Shown: positions 8,405 through 18,269, counted from the stretch's first letter. The stretch is 64,000 nucleotides of DNA from JALOBO01 sp023228225 (GCA_041663585.1 JBAYMN010000002.1:35674-99673), one strand, 5' to 3'. Numbers and translations are program-made. Notes: a model not told the origin generated them from the letters alone.

Positions 8405-9772
8405 ATGACAAAAAATACCATAGTGGCAATCGCTACACCAATAGGTTCCGGTGGAATAAGTATTATAAGATTAAGTGGCGAATCTGCTCTTAAAATTGCG
8501 GATCAAATGTTTTTAGCGCCCAATGATAAAAAAATTAGTGAATTAGATCCAAGAGTTTTAAATTTTGGGACCGTATCAACTGCAAAGTTTAAAGACATTT
8601 GCTTATGTGTTTATTTTAAAGCACCTAATTCTTATACAGGTGAAGATGTTATAGAATTTCAAAGCCATGGTGGAATTAAAATTGCCGAAGGTATATTAAA
8701 TGAATGTATGCTAAAAGGCGCTAGACTTGCCGAAGCCGGCGAATTTACAAAGCGAGCATTTTTAAACGGTAAGACCTCACTAGAAAATGCTGAAGGCGTG
8801 GTGGATATGATTAATGCCGAAAGTGAGGCAGAACTAAGAGCGGGATATTCATTAATTTCAGGTAAACTTAACGAAAAGGTTAAATCTATACAAAAAATAT
8901 TGACAGACACAACCGCACAAGTAGAAGTTGAGATAGATTATCCAGAATATGATATAAAAAAAGCAACCATAACCGAATTAAGCGACAAACTTACTAACGC
9001 AATAGCACAAATTGAAGAACTTGTTAATACTTCACAAACCGGACAAATAATTAAAAATGGAATAAATGTAGTAATTATTGGAAGTCCAAATGTAGGAAAA
9101 TCCTCACTATTAAATGCTCTTTTAAACAGTGAGCGTGCAATAGTTACAGAAATAGCAGGCACAACCCGTGATACTTTACAAGAGAGTTATGTTTTTAAAG
9201 GGGTAAAAGTAAATATTGTTGATACTGCGGGCATTAGAAATTCGCAAGATTCGATAGAAATAATAGGAATTGAAAGAGCAAAGCAAGCACTTAAACAAGC
9301 GGATCTCGCACTTTTAGTTTTTGATTGTTCAAAACCACTAGAAGAAAACGACTATAACAACATCAAATTATTAAAAAACCATCGCAAAATTGTAGTAATT
9401 AATAAAAATGATATTTTTATACAGAACACAGAAACGATTATAAGAGAATTAGAAATAAATGAAACTATAATAAAAATTAGTGCATTAAAGAAAAGTGGAA
9501 TTGAATTGCTAAAAAAAGCAATATATGACGCAATTATTGATAACAATGTTATATCAAGTCGCTTAATTATAACAAATATGAGGCATATTAATGCTTTAAA
9601 TGCATCAAAAGATGCATTAACCATGGCAAAACAAGCACTAAATACAAATAGTATGGATTGCGTGGCTGATGATTTACGCACAGCATGGCAACAATTAGGC
9701 GAAATTACAGGTGAAGTGTACACTGATGAAATTTTAAATGCTATATTTTCAAAATTTTGTTTAGGTAAATAA
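8405..9772 (+). CDS. mnmE: tRNA uridine-5-carboxymethylaminomethyl GTPase MnmE
   Basis: A 455-residue GTPase that, with MnmG, modifies U34 in the wobble position of several tRNAs. The N-terminal formate/THF-binding domain opens with TIVAIATPIGSGGISIIRLSG. The G domain has GSPNVGKSS (about 226-234), DTAGIR and NKND motifs. The protein ends in FCLGK, holding the conserved catalytic Cys of the C-x-G-K tail. It is followed 22 bp later by mnmG. Confidence 0.97.
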   Translation: MTKNTIVAIATPIGSGGISIIRLSGESALKIADQMFLAPNDKKISELDPRVLNFGTVSTAKFKDICLCVYFKAPNSYTGEDVIEFQSHGGIKIAEGILNECMLKGARLAEAGEFTKRAFLNGKTSLENAEGVVDMINAESEAELRAGYSLISGKLNEKVKSIQKILTDTTAQVEVEIDYPEYDIKKATITELSDKLTNAIAQIEELVNTSQTGQIIKNGINVVIIGSPNVGKSSLLNALLNSERAIVTEIAGTTRDTLQESYVFKGVKVNIVDTAGIRNSQDSIEIIGIERAKQALKQADLALLVFDCSKPLEENDYNNIKLLKNHRKIVVINKNDIFIQNTETIIRELEINETIIKISALKKSGIELLKKAIYDAIIDNNVISSRLIITNMRHINALNASKDALTMAKQALNTNSMDCVADDLRTAWQQLGEITGEVYTDEILNAIFSKFCLGK

Positions 9773-9794
9773 TTAAAGGAATATAAAAAATCAA

Positions 9795-11672
9795 ATGAAT
9801 ATAAAAAATGAATACGAAGCAGTCATAATTGGGTCGGGACACGCGGGTTGCGAAGCAGCACTAGCGCTTTCTAAAATGGGACATAAAACATTATTACTCA
9901 CTTTAAATCTAGACTCGATAGCATTTTTGGCTTGTAATCCTTCTATTGGTGGAACCGCAAAAGGACAATTAGTTAGCGAAATTGATGCTTTGGGCGGACA
10001 AATGGGCATTTCGGCAGACCAAACTACGATACAAGCAAAAATGTTAAACGAAGGAAAGGGTGCAGCGGTACAAAGTTTACGCGTACAAATTGATAAAGTT
10101 GCCTATCATATAAATATGAAGAGTACACTTGAAGCACAAAAAAATTTGGACATTGTACAAGCAGAGGCTGTAAAAATTAAGCAAAAAAAAGGAAAAGTGA
10201 ATTCCGTTGTTATCGCACAGGGGGCAGAATATTTTTGTAAAATAATAATTGTTTGCACGGGCGTATACTTAAAAGCAAAAATCATAATGGGCGAATTTAC
10301 ACAATTAATTGGACCATCTGGTTTTGCAGCAGCAAATAAACTTACAAAAAGTTTAATAAATTTGGGATTAGAAATACGCAGATTTAAAACCGGAACCCCA
10401 TGTAGATTAGATGGTAGCACAATAAACTTTTCTGAACTTGAAGAACAGGTCGGTGATGAAAATGTGCAAAATTTCTCTTATATTACTAAAAGAACACAAA
10501 AAAATCGCGCAAAATGCTATCTAACTTATACAAATGACAACACACACAAAATAATACTAGATAATTTAAGTCGCGCGCCGATGTATAGTGGGGATATTAA
10601 AGGCATAGGTCCGCGTTATTGTCCATCTATTGAAACTAAAATTGTTAAGTTTGCCGATAAAGAGCGCCATCAAATATTCTTAGAGCCTGAATCATTATCT
10701 ACAAAAGAGATTTATATGCAAGGTGCTAGTACTTCTATGCCCGTTGATATTCAACAAAAGATTGTTAATAGTGTAAAAGGGCTAGAAAACACAAAAATTA
10801 TGCGAAATGCCTATGCAATAGAGTATGATTGCATTAATAGTTTACAATTGTTGCCCACTCTTGAATATAAAAATGTTCACGGTTTATATTTTGCTGGACA
10901 AATTAATGGAACAAGTGGTTATGAAGAGGCGGCTTGTCAAGGATTAATTGCGGCAATCAATGGAGCACTTATGTTAGAAGGCAAATCACCTTTAATCTTA
11001 AAGCGTAGCGATGCGTATATTGGAGTGCTAATTGATGACTTGGTTACAAAAGGTACCAATGAACCATATAGAATGATGACAAGTCGTGCTGAATATAGAT
11101 TACATCTAAGACAAGATAATACGGCAGAACGATTGACTCAAATTGGAAAAAATGTTGGGCTTGTAAATGAAAAACGTTACAAATTGTTTAAAAAAATGCA
11201 AAAAAACATAAAAAATGTTGAAAATTTGTTAAAAAAAGTGATTTTACCCAATGAAGAACTTAAAAATCTATTTCTAAGCAAGAATAGTGAAATGCCGGAA
11301 AATGGATTAACTATTGAGAATTTGTTGAAAAGAACTGATTTTGAACTAAATGATTTAATAAAACACATAAGCATATTTAAAACTTTTGAGTTAAATGCTT
11401 TAAAACAAGTTTCTATTACAATTAAATATGGTGGTTATTTAAAAAGACAACTTGAACAGATTGAAGAGTTTAAAAAACAAGAAAACACTGTATTATCTTT
11501 TGATTTCAATTATAAAGCAGTTAAAGGCCTAAGAATTGAGGCTATGCAAAAACTTAGTGATATAAAGCCCCTTTCCATAGGGCAGGCATCACGAATTAGT
11601 GGAGTTTCTCCCGCTGATATTTCGGTACTTTCTATATATTTAAAACTACAAGCCAAGGGCAAAAAGAAATAA
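9795..11672 (+). CDS. mnmG: tRNA uridine-5-carboxymethylaminomethyl enzyme MnmG
   Basis: A 625-residue FAD-dependent partner of MnmE. The dinucleotide-binding motif GSGHAGCEAA lies at 13-22, the GGTAKGQLVSEIDALGGQMG stretch is a family signature, and TGTPCRLDG and NGTSGYEEAACQGL are conserved further on. Length is normal. AAGGA lies about 14 nt before the ATG, somewhat far. The stop is followed immediately by the first of two parS sites. Confidence 0.97.
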   Translation: MNIKNEYEAVIIGSGHAGCEAALALSKMGHKTLLLTLNLDSIAFLACNPSIGGTAKGQLVSEIDALGGQMGISADQTTIQAKMLNEGKGAAVQSLRVQIDKVAYHINMKSTLEAQKNLDIVQAEAVKIKQKKGKVNSVVIAQGAEYFCKIIIVCTGVYLKAKIIMGEFTQLIGPSGFAAANKLTKSLINLGLEIRRFKTGTPCRLDGSTINFSELEEQVGDENVQNFSYITKRTQKNRAKCYLTYTNDNTHKIILDNLSRAPMYSGDIKGIGPRYCPSIETKIVKFADKERHQIFLEPESLSTKEIYMQGASTSMPVDIQQKIVNSVKGLENTKIMRNAYAIEYDCINSLQLLPTLEYKNVHGLYFAGQINGTSGYEEAACQGLIAAINGALMLEGKSPLILKRSDAYIGVLIDDLVTKGTNEPYRMMTSRAEYRLHLRQDNTAERLTQIGKNVGLVNEKRYKLFKKMQKNIKNVENLLKKVILPNEELKNLFLSKNSEMPENGLTIENLLKRTDFELNDLIKHISIFKTFELNALKQVSITIKYGGYLKRQLEQIEEFKKQENTVLSFDFNYKAVKGLRIEAMQKLSDIKPLSIGQASRISGVSPADISVLSIYLKLQAKGKKK

Positions 11673-11674
11673 AT

Positions 11675-11690
11675 TGTTTCACGTGGAACA
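11675..11690. promoter_or_regulatory. parS centromere site 1
   Basis: TGTTTCACGTGGAACA matches the bacterial parS consensus TGTTTCACGTGAAACA at 15 of 16 positions. ParB, encoded 1.7 kb downstream, binds such sites and clamps onto DNA to organise and segregate the origin region. Confidence 0.88.
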
Positions 11691-11716
11691 TTATTCAAAA
11701 TTTTTAAAGGGCAGAT

Positions 11717-11732
11717 TGTTTCACGTGGAACA
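11717..11732. promoter_or_regulatory. parS centromere site 2
   Basis: A second copy of exactly the same 16-mer, 42 bp after the first, ending 5 bp before the rsmG ATG. Its GTGGAAC end falls where the rsmG ribosome-binding site should be, so the site may serve both purposes. Confidence 0.88.
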
Positions 11733-11737
11733 ATTTG

Positions 11738-12454
11738 ATGAAATTAATGAAAGATATATTAAAGCATAAGTTAATAGAGATGGGAATTGAAGTCAACGAA
11801 GAGATGTTGACCCAGTTTGAAAATTATTATAATCTGCTTATAGAGTGGAATAATAAATTTAACCTTACCGCAATAACCGAAAAATCCGAAGTGTTAGATA
11901 AACACTTTATTGATAGCATTCTTCCGTATAAACATATACCGTTTGGCGCAACCATGTGCGATATAGGTAGTGGCGCGGGATTTCCGGCATTGCCAATTAA
12001 AATAATTAGGCCAGATATAAAACTACTTTTGGTAGATTCCTTAAACAAGAGAGTAAAGTTTTTAGAAGAAATTGTAAGGGCTTTAAATTTAAAAAATATC
12101 AAATGCGTTCACGCTCGTGCCGAAGATTTGGCAACCAAAACAGAATACAGAGAGCAATTTGACATGTGCATAGCGAGGGCTGTCGCAAAACTGAAAACAC
12201 TTTCCGAATACTGTTTACCATTTGTTAAAGTAGGCGGTAAATTTATTGCTTATAAATCCGTTGATTATGGATTAGAGTTAAACGAAAGCACAAACGCCAT
12301 ACAAATACTTGGCGGGAAGTTGGACAAGGTAGAACTATTAACAATACCAGAAACCAATATTAGAAGAGTATTTATTATTATAAACAAAGTAAAATCAACG
12401 CCTACAAAGTATCCACGTTTACAAAATAAACCAAAAGACAACCCAATAATTTAG
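11738..12454 (+). CDS. rsmG: 16S rRNA (guanine-N7) methyltransferase RsmG (GidB)
   Basis: A 238-residue SAM-dependent enzyme that methylates G527 of 16S rRNA. The SAM-binding motif DIGSGAGFPALP lies near 74-85, preceded by the typical LTAITEKSEVLDKHFIDSI. I chose ATG 11738; a TTG at 11735 in the same frame is an alternative. No separate Shine-Dalgarno is visible because parS 2 occupies the space. It sits between mnmG and parA, the classic gidA-gidB-soj order. Confidence 0.93.
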   Translation: MKLMKDILKHKLIEMGIEVNEEMLTQFENYYNLLIEWNNKFNLTAITEKSEVLDKHFIDSILPYKHIPFGATMCDIGSGAGFPALPIKIIRPDIKLLLVDSLNKRVKFLEEIVRALNLKNIKCVHARAEDLATKTEYREQFDMCIARAVAKLKTLSEYCLPFVKVGGKFIAYKSVDYGLELNESTNAIQILGGKLDKVELLTIPETNIRRVFIIINKVKSTPTKYPRLQNKPKDNPII

Positions 12455-12560
12455 TGTATTTTGTCTAAAAATCATAAAGCAAAGAAAACATTACAATTAT
12501 TATATATAAAATACTAGAAAAATTTTCATATAAATGCTATAATAAACTTAGAGGTAATAT

Positions 12561-13340
12561 ATGGGAAAAATCATTGCATTTGCAAATCAAAAAGGCGGGG
12601 TTGGGAAAACCACTACATGTGTAAATATGGCGGCATATCTCGCTGTTATGGGTAAAAAAGTGCTACTGGTTGATATAGATCCACAAGGTAATTCTACCAC
12701 AAGTTTTGGCATAGACAAAAGTACAAACAACAAAACCATTTATAGTGCAATAAATGGCGAGAATACAATAGAAGAAGTGGTAAGACGTACACAAATAAAT
12801 GGACTTGACATTGTTCCTTCCACAGTAGAACTTTCTGGTGCGGAAATAGAATTAGTTCAAATGGATTCGCGAGAAAAAGTATTAAAAAATATAATGAATG
12901 GATTAAGAAATACTTATGACTATATTTTAATAGATTGTCCGCCTTCATTTGGTTTACTAACCGTTAATGCCTTAACAAGCGCTAATTCGGTATTGATACC
13001 TATGCAATGTGAATTCTTTCCTATTGAAGGATTGAGTCAACTTATGAACACCATTAAACTAATTAAAAAACATCTCAATCCAAATTTAGAGGTTGAGGGC
13101 GTTGTATTAACAATGAAAGATTCTCGTTCAAATTTAGTAAATCAAGTATCAGAACAAATACATAGGTACTTTGGTAAAAAAGTATTTAACACGGTTATTC
13201 CACGCAACATAAGACTAGCAGAAGCGCCAAGCCATGGGCTACCAATTGTTTTGTACGATTCAAAATGCACAGGTGCAGTAGCATATAGAACACTCGTTGA
13301 AGAATTTTTGGAAAGACAAGAAATTAATAAGAATAATTAA
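12561..13340 (+). CDS. parA: Chromosome partitioning ATPase ParA/Soj
   Basis: A 259-residue Walker-type ATPase with the deviant P-loop KGGVGKTT at 11-18, switch region DIDPQGN and the DCPPSFG motif. With ParB bound at parS it drives origin segregation and, in Bacillus, regulates DnaA. A plausible promoter precedes it (TAGAAA, 17 bp, TATAAT at 12538-12543) with GAGGT before the ATG. It is followed 14 bp later by parB. Confidence 0.97.
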   Translation: MGKIIAFANQKGGVGKTTTCVNMAAYLAVMGKKVLLVDIDPQGNSTTSFGIDKSTNNKTIYSAINGENTIEEVVRRTQINGLDIVPSTVELSGAEIELVQMDSREKVLKNIMNGLRNTYDYILIDCPPSFGLLTVNALTSANSVLIPMQCEFFPIEGLSQLMNTIKLIKKHLNPNLEVEGVVLTMKDSRSNLVNQVSEQIHRYFGKKVFNTVIPRNIRLAEAPSHGLPIVLYDSKCTGAVAYRTLVEEFLERQEINKNN

Positions 13341-13354
13341 ACGGAGATAAGTTT

Positions 13355-14227
13355 ATGATTCAAAAGAAAGGATTAGGTAGAGGGCTAGAATCACTTTTAG
13401 GAATTTACGGAACAGATGAAATTGAAAAAAAAGAAGAATTTAAACAAAGCGGTATTATAGAAATATCATTAGCGCTTCTTGACCCAAATCCAAAACAACC
13501 ACGTAAAACCTTTGCACAAGAATCATTAATTGAACTTGCTAATTCAATTAAAATTAATGGTGTTATACAACCTATTGTGGTTACTAAGAATAATGACCGC
13601 TATATGATAGTAGCGGGTGAACGCAGATGGCGTGCAAGCAAAATTGCCGGCGTTGATACGATACCCGCTATTGTTCGTGATTTTAATGAAAGGCAAATTA
13701 AAGAAATAACAATTATAGAAAATTTACAGCGTGAAGATTTAAATCCAATTGAAATGGCCCATGCTATAAGCGAACTTATGACTCAGTACAATATGACACA
13801 AGAAGTTGTTGCCGAAAGAATAGGTAAAAGCCGTTCCGTAGTAGCAAATGTGTTAAGATTATTAACTCTTCCCATAGATGTAATTATTCTAATAGAAAGT
13901 GGCAGACTATCGGTAGGACACGCAAAAGTAATTGTTTCAGTCTTAGATGCGAATATGCAAATAAAACTTGCTAATATGGCGCGCGACAATAAGATGACTG
14001 TTAGAGATTTAGAAGAAGCGGTGAAAATTATAAATGAACCAGTGAGAACCAATAAAGAGAAACTCACTCAATCTTTGGAGTTGAGAGAGTTTATTTCGGA
14101 TATGCGTAGAGTTTTTGCTACAAAGGTATCGCTTTCAGGTAACGAACAAAAAGGAAAAATAAGTATTGAATATTACAATAAAGATGACTTACAACGAATT
14201 TATGAACTTGTTGAAAAATTAAAATAA
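13355..14227 (+). CDS. parB: Chromosome partitioning protein ParB/Spo0J
   Basis: A 290-residue CTPase clamp. It begins with the typical KGLGRGLESLLG. The N-terminal domain carries LDPNPKQPRKTF and the AGERRWRASK signature, the CTP-binding motif that permits clamping. A central helix-turn-helix (about 140-185, VAERIGKSRSVVANVLRLL) recognises parS, and a C-terminal dimerisation domain follows. Two matching parS sites lie 1.7 kb upstream. Confidence 0.96.
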   Translation: MIQKKGLGRGLESLLGIYGTDEIEKKEEFKQSGIIEISLALLDPNPKQPRKTFAQESLIELANSIKINGVIQPIVVTKNNDRYMIVAGERRWRASKIAGVDTIPAIVRDFNERQIKEITIIENLQREDLNPIEMAHAISELMTQYNMTQEVVAERIGKSRSVVANVLRLLTLPIDVIILIESGRLSVGHAKVIVSVLDANMQIKLANMARDNKMTVRDLEEAVKIINEPVRTNKEKLTQSLELREFISDMRRVFATKVSLSGNEQKGKISIEYYNKDDLQRIYELVEKLK

Positions 14228-14295
14228 TATTTATAAATACACTATATTATTGAGAATAAAAAATATTGAGAATAAAAATTAAGTCTATTATTAAA

Positions 14296-14326
14296 AACCA
14301 CTTACTTAAATGTAAGTGGTTAAATT
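14296..14326. terminator. Bidirectional terminator between parB and the cvpA-like gene
   Basis: AACCACTTAC (14296-14305) and GTAAGTGGTT (14312-14321) form a perfect 10-bp stem with a 6-base loop. T-runs follow on both strands, serving the two convergent genes. Confidence 0.8.
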
Positions 14327-14342
14327 TTGATACTAATCAAAA

Positions 14343-15116
14343 CTAAGGTGTTGGAGTATTAGAATCAATACCAAACAAATCCGCTATTACTTCATTGAAA
14401 TCAATTTTATCAAGTGCAAGCGTTACTAATTGTTCTATATAATTATCAGCAGTGTCGTAAATATAATTTGCAACAGGATTTTTGTCAATCTCGTTGTTGA
14501 CCACGGTTGCAAGAGAAGTCATATTAACAAAGTACACCCCAACACAAGCAATGGCTAAGATAAGAGCGGCTTTTAAGGCTCCAAATACTAAGCCAAGTAA
14601 TTTATCTAATCCATTGATTGAACGGTTTCTTGTAATTGCATTGAAAATTTTTGAAAGGATTGCGAGTGCAATTTTAATAAGTATGAATGAAACTACAACC
14701 CCGACTAAAATCATAGCAACCCCAGTTAAAATTTCGGTTAAATATGCTAAAATATTTGTCCCTTCAATAATAGCACCACTTGCGATTGCTTTATCAATAA
14801 TATCTTGAACAATGCCCTTTAATATAGCGGGAATATTATTGAATAATGTTGATGTATCCATTCCCGTGGTAAATGCTTGATCTAATAGATTGTTTGTAAG
14901 TGAATTAAGCCCGTCGTGTATCCAAGTATTCATAAAACCGGAAAGTTGAGTTACTTTGTCAATAAAAGCCGCAACAGGCTTACATGTAAGTATTGATAGC
15001 CCAAGTGTTACTGCCCAGCCAAATAATGATACCAAAGATGATAAAAACCCCTTAGCAAATCCAACAAGAGCAAAAAAAGCAACTATAACAATAATTATAA
15101 TGTCAATTGTACCCAT
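14343..15116 (-). CDS. CvpA-family membrane protein
   Basis: A 257-residue integral membrane protein. The N-terminus MGTIDIIIIVIVAFFALVGF followed by KGFLSSLVSLFGWAVTL is typical of the CvpA family (named for colicin V production, with roles in envelope stability). Hydrophobic segments lie near 4-22, 27-47, 125-155 and 178-202. Compared with short CvpA proteins there is a long loop between helices 2 and 3 (about 50-115), seen in many Clostridia. AGGAGGT precedes the ATG. It is convergent with parB. Confidence 0.78.
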   Translation of the reverse strand: MGTIDIIIIVIVAFFALVGFAKGFLSSLVSLFGWAVTLGLSILTCKPVAAFIDKVTQLSGFMNTWIHDGLNSLTNNLLDQAFTTGMDTSTLFNNIPAILKGIVQDIIDKAIASGAIIEGTNILAYLTEILTGVAMILVGVVVSFILIKIALAILSKIFNAITRNRSINGLDKLLGLVFGALKAALILAIACVGVYFVNMTSLATVVNNEIDKNPVANYIYDTADNYIEQLVTLALDKIDFNEVIADLFGIDSNTPTP

Positions 15117-15325
15117 ATTTACCTCCTAAACCTTGTGAAAACAATTTATTGCTATATATATAATATCATATAAATTAAAAAATGTCACTATCAAAACAAA
15201 GAAATTTTTAAGATAATATATGTTTTTATATATGCCAATTTTTTTATTTTAACACAAATATAAACTTTTGCAATTACTTAATCGTATTAACAAATATAAT
15301 CGGTCAATAATCTACTAGGGGAATT

Positions 15326-15862
15326 ATGAAAAAAATATATTTTAAAAGTGAAAACGCAATTGTAAATTTATCAAACTATATTTTTGAAAGTATTAAATAT
15401 TACAATAAACTACCCGCAATTATATGCCTAGGCACCAATCGGATAATAAATGATAGTTTGGGGCCGTTAGTAGGTACACTTTTAAAACAAAAATATAATT
15501 GTTTGGCGTATGTTTACGGGACCATTAATGCGCCCATAACAGCATTTAAATCGAGAGCCATATATGATTTTGTATCAAGAATGCACGAAGGTAGCCCAGT
15601 AATTATTATAGATGCGTCAATAGGAAACATCGAAGAACATGGTATTATCAAAATTACAGAAACCGAAAAAACATTTTTTTTAAACAAACAAATACCAATG
15701 CGTACTGAATTGTGCATTACTGCTGTTACAGGATTTAATATTTATGAATTCGTATTACAGAAAACCAAGACAGATTTTGTTGGACAGATTGCTGATATTA
15801 TTGCCTATTCGTTTAATAACGCATTATTTTTAAAGAGTTTAAAAGCGGAATTATTAATTTAA
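15326..15862 (+). CDS. yyaC: Spore-associated YyaC-type protein (DUF1256)
   Basis: A 178-residue protein with the YyaC signature CLGTNRIINDSLGPLVG near 37-53 and IDASIGNIEEHG near 95-106, related in fold to HyaD/GPR-type proteases. In Bacillus the homologue is encoded next to soj-spo0J, as here, and is linked to sporulation. The start has AGGGGA about 5 nt upstream. I see no convincing sporulation-sigma promoter. Its presence suggests a spore-forming ancestry. Its substrate is unknown. Confidence 0.85.
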   Translation: MKKIYFKSENAIVNLSNYIFESIKYYNKLPAIICLGTNRIINDSLGPLVGTLLKQKYNCLAYVYGTINAPITAFKSRAIYDFVSRMHEGSPVIIIDASIGNIEEHGIIKITETEKTFFLNKQIPMRTELCITAVTGFNIYEFVLQKTKTDFVGQIADIIAYSFNNALFLKSLKAELLI

Positions 15863-15939
15863 AATTTTATGCACAAAATATACCTGTGCATATTTTATTG
15901 AGAATTATGGTAAAAAATATGCAAGTTACAATAAATAGT

Positions 15940-15967
15940 TTGCAAGACTGTTTATTTGTGTTAAAAT
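15940..15967 (+). promoter_or_regulatory. Possible ftsH promoter
   Basis: TTGCAA at 15940-15945 and TAAAAT at 15962-15967, spaced by 16 bp, about 75 bp upstream of ftsH. Confidence 0.4.
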
Positions 15968-16040
15968 ATATTACTATAAAGAAATAAGATATTATATACT
16001 TATAATAATACTTATCATTTTACAATCTAGGAGATATTAA

Positions 16041-18269
16041 ATGAAAGATAATAAAACCAAAGGATTTATAATAGCACTTGTAATTTTACTTGCATTTGCC
16101 ATACTTTTTTATTTTGCATCAGCAAGTGATAAAGGTGAAGAAATAAGCTATTCCGAACTTCAAACGCTAATCGATGCCAATGAAGTTTCAGATATTTATG
16201 CCGATTCAGATGGGCTTATGTTAGTAAGAACAGATGATTCCGAAATACCACTTGATAAATTCCCCAAAAAAGCGGATTATTATTTGACATATATCTCTAC
16301 TTCACAACTTGATTATATTACCGATTATAACAACGCTGTTGGTAGGTTAGAAGAAGATAAAATTAATTTAACCACCGTAAACGCCGAACCTTCAATTTTG
16401 GAAACGCTAGCCCCATATATATTAATAATTATTGGATTTTTATTTTTATTATTTATACTAAAAACAATTTTAAATGCAAATGCAAAAAATATGAATTTTG
16501 GGAAAAATAAAGCAAGATTGATAAGCAGTACAAAAATAAAATTTAGCGATGTTGCGGGCATAGAAGAAGAAAAAAATGAAGTTAAAGAAATTATTGATTT
16601 TTTAAAAAATCCACGCAAATTTATAGAAGTCGGCGCTCGTATTCCAAAAGGCTTTTTATTAGTCGGAGCACCAGGAACGGGCAAAACACTCCTCGCAAAA
16701 GCAATAGCAGGTGAAGCAGAAGTGCCATTTTTTAGCATAAGTGGTTCAGATTTTGTGGAAATGTTTGTTGGCGTCGGTGCATCTAGGGTTAGGGATTTAT
16801 TTGAGCAAGCAAAGCATGCTAAACCGTGTATTGTTTTCATTGATGAAATTGATGCTGTTGGTAGACAACGAGGTGCAGGTCTTGGTGGCGGAAATGATGA
16901 ACGTGAACAAACTCTAAATCAACTACTTGTAGAAATGGACGGCTTTGAAAGCAACGAAGGCATTATTGTACTTGCGGCAACAAATCGCCCTGATGTGTTA
17001 GACCCAGCATTAACAAGGCCGGGAAGATTTGATAGACAAATAGTTATATACCCGCCAGATGTACTAGGCAGAGAAAAAATTTTAAAAATTCACGCACGCA
17101 ATAAACCAGTCGATGATAATGTAGACTTTGCTAGAATTGCAAAAATAACAAGCGGATTTACCGGTGCGGATTTGGAAAATTTATTAAACGAAGCGGCCAT
17201 TTTGGCAGCAAGAGCAAATAGAGCAAAAGTAAGTTTGAATGATATTACAGAAGGCATTAATAAAGTATTATTGGGACCACAAAAACGAAGCAGAATCATC
17301 ACAGAAGAAGATAAAAAAATTACCGCTTATCATGAGTCGGGGCATGCATTATTGTCTACAATTTTAGAGCATTGTGACAAGGTACAAGAAGTATCAATAA
17401 TCCCACGAGGAATGGCGGGCGGATACACTTTATCTAGACCTGAAAATGATGCAGGTCATACAACAAAACAAAAGTTATTAGATACTGTTACGATGGCACT
17501 TGGTGGTCGTGCGGCAGAAGAAATAATGATAAAAGATGTATCTGCTGGTGCGCAAAGTGACTTTAAACAAGCCACTGCAACTGTAAGAAAAATGGTTGCA
17601 GAATGGGGCATGAGTGATAAGTTAGGCACAGTATATCTAGGCGAAACCGATGAAGTCTTTTTAGGTAGAGATTATCAAGCCCACTCTAAATACAGTGAAA
17701 AAACCGCCGCTTCAATTGATGATGCAATAAAAGATATTTTGACAATTTGTTATAAAAGAGCAGTTGAAGTGTTAACGGCAAATAAAGAAAAAATTGAATT
17801 AATGTCAAAAGTTTTACTTGAACACGAAACAATTTACTCTGATGAAATTGATATGATTATGGCTGGTAAACCTATTGAAGAAATTAGCGCCAGCATTGAA
17901 GAAAAAATTAAAATCAAACGCATTCAGGAAGACAAAGACCGCGATGACAGAGAGAAAAAGGAAAAAACAGACACTAAAATTAATATAGATAAATCGCAAG
18001 AAGATATTGCTTTAAAAGCAGCAAAAGTACTGGCTGATGCAGGCTTTCCGGTAAAAACTGTACGCGTATTTCGTACTGATTCTAAACTAGAACAAGTGGA
18101 AAACGAACAAGCAAAAAAAGAAATTAACGAAATTTTAGAAACAATAAAACTCCGAAAAATCAAGAAATCAGTAAATGAACACGCTAAAACAGAAAAGAAA
18201 GAGAGTAAAGAACAAACCGACAATACTAATAAAAAAGATAATGACTCATCAAGCGACAACAAAAACTAA
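16041..18269 (+). CDS. ftsH: ATP-dependent zinc metalloprotease FtsH
   Basis: A 742-residue membrane-bound AAA+ protease for membrane-protein quality control. Two membrane helices lie near 8-27 and 115-138 around a small outer domain. The AAA module has Walker A GAPGTGKT (about 209-216), Walker B IVFIDEID and the RPGRFDRQI second region of homology. The zinc-binding HESGH lies at 431-435. It is longer than the usual 600-660 residues: after the protease domain, residues about 610-742 are highly charged (K/E/D-rich), including an insert with ADAGFPVKTVRVF and a disordered lysine/serine tail. Confidence 0.97.
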   Translation: MKDNKTKGFIIALVILLAFAILFYFASASDKGEEISYSELQTLIDANEVSDIYADSDGLMLVRTDDSEIPLDKFPKKADYYLTYISTSQLDYITDYNNAVGRLEEDKINLTTVNAEPSILETLAPYILIIIGFLFLLFILKTILNANAKNMNFGKNKARLISSTKIKFSDVAGIEEEKNEVKEIIDFLKNPRKFIEVGARIPKGFLLVGAPGTGKTLLAKAIAGEAEVPFFSISGSDFVEMFVGVGASRVRDLFEQAKHAKPCIVFIDEIDAVGRQRGAGLGGGNDEREQTLNQLLVEMDGFESNEGIIVLAATNRPDVLDPALTRPGRFDRQIVIYPPDVLGREKILKIHARNKPVDDNVDFARIAKITSGFTGADLENLLNEAAILAARANRAKVSLNDITEGINKVLLGPQKRSRIITEEDKKITAYHESGHALLSTILEHCDKVQEVSIIPRGMAGGYTLSRPENDAGHTTKQKLLDTVTMALGGRAAEEIMIKDVSAGAQSDFKQATATVRKMVAEWGMSDKLGTVYLGETDEVFLGRDYQAHSKYSEKTAASIDDAIKDILTICYKRAVEVLTANKEKIELMSKVLLEHETIYSDEIDMIMAGKPIEEISASIEEKIKIKRIQEDKDRDDREKKEKTDTKINIDKSQEDIALKAAKVLADAGFPVKTVRVFRTDSKLEQVENEQAKKEINEILETIKLRKIKKSVNEHAKTEKKESKEQTDNTNKKDNDSSSDNKN

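Noticed and set aside
15284..15311. Sporulation-sigma promoter in front of yyaC (GTATT and GGTCAATAAT)
   Set aside because: The spacer is only about 13 bp and the -10 match is partial, so I do not call it.
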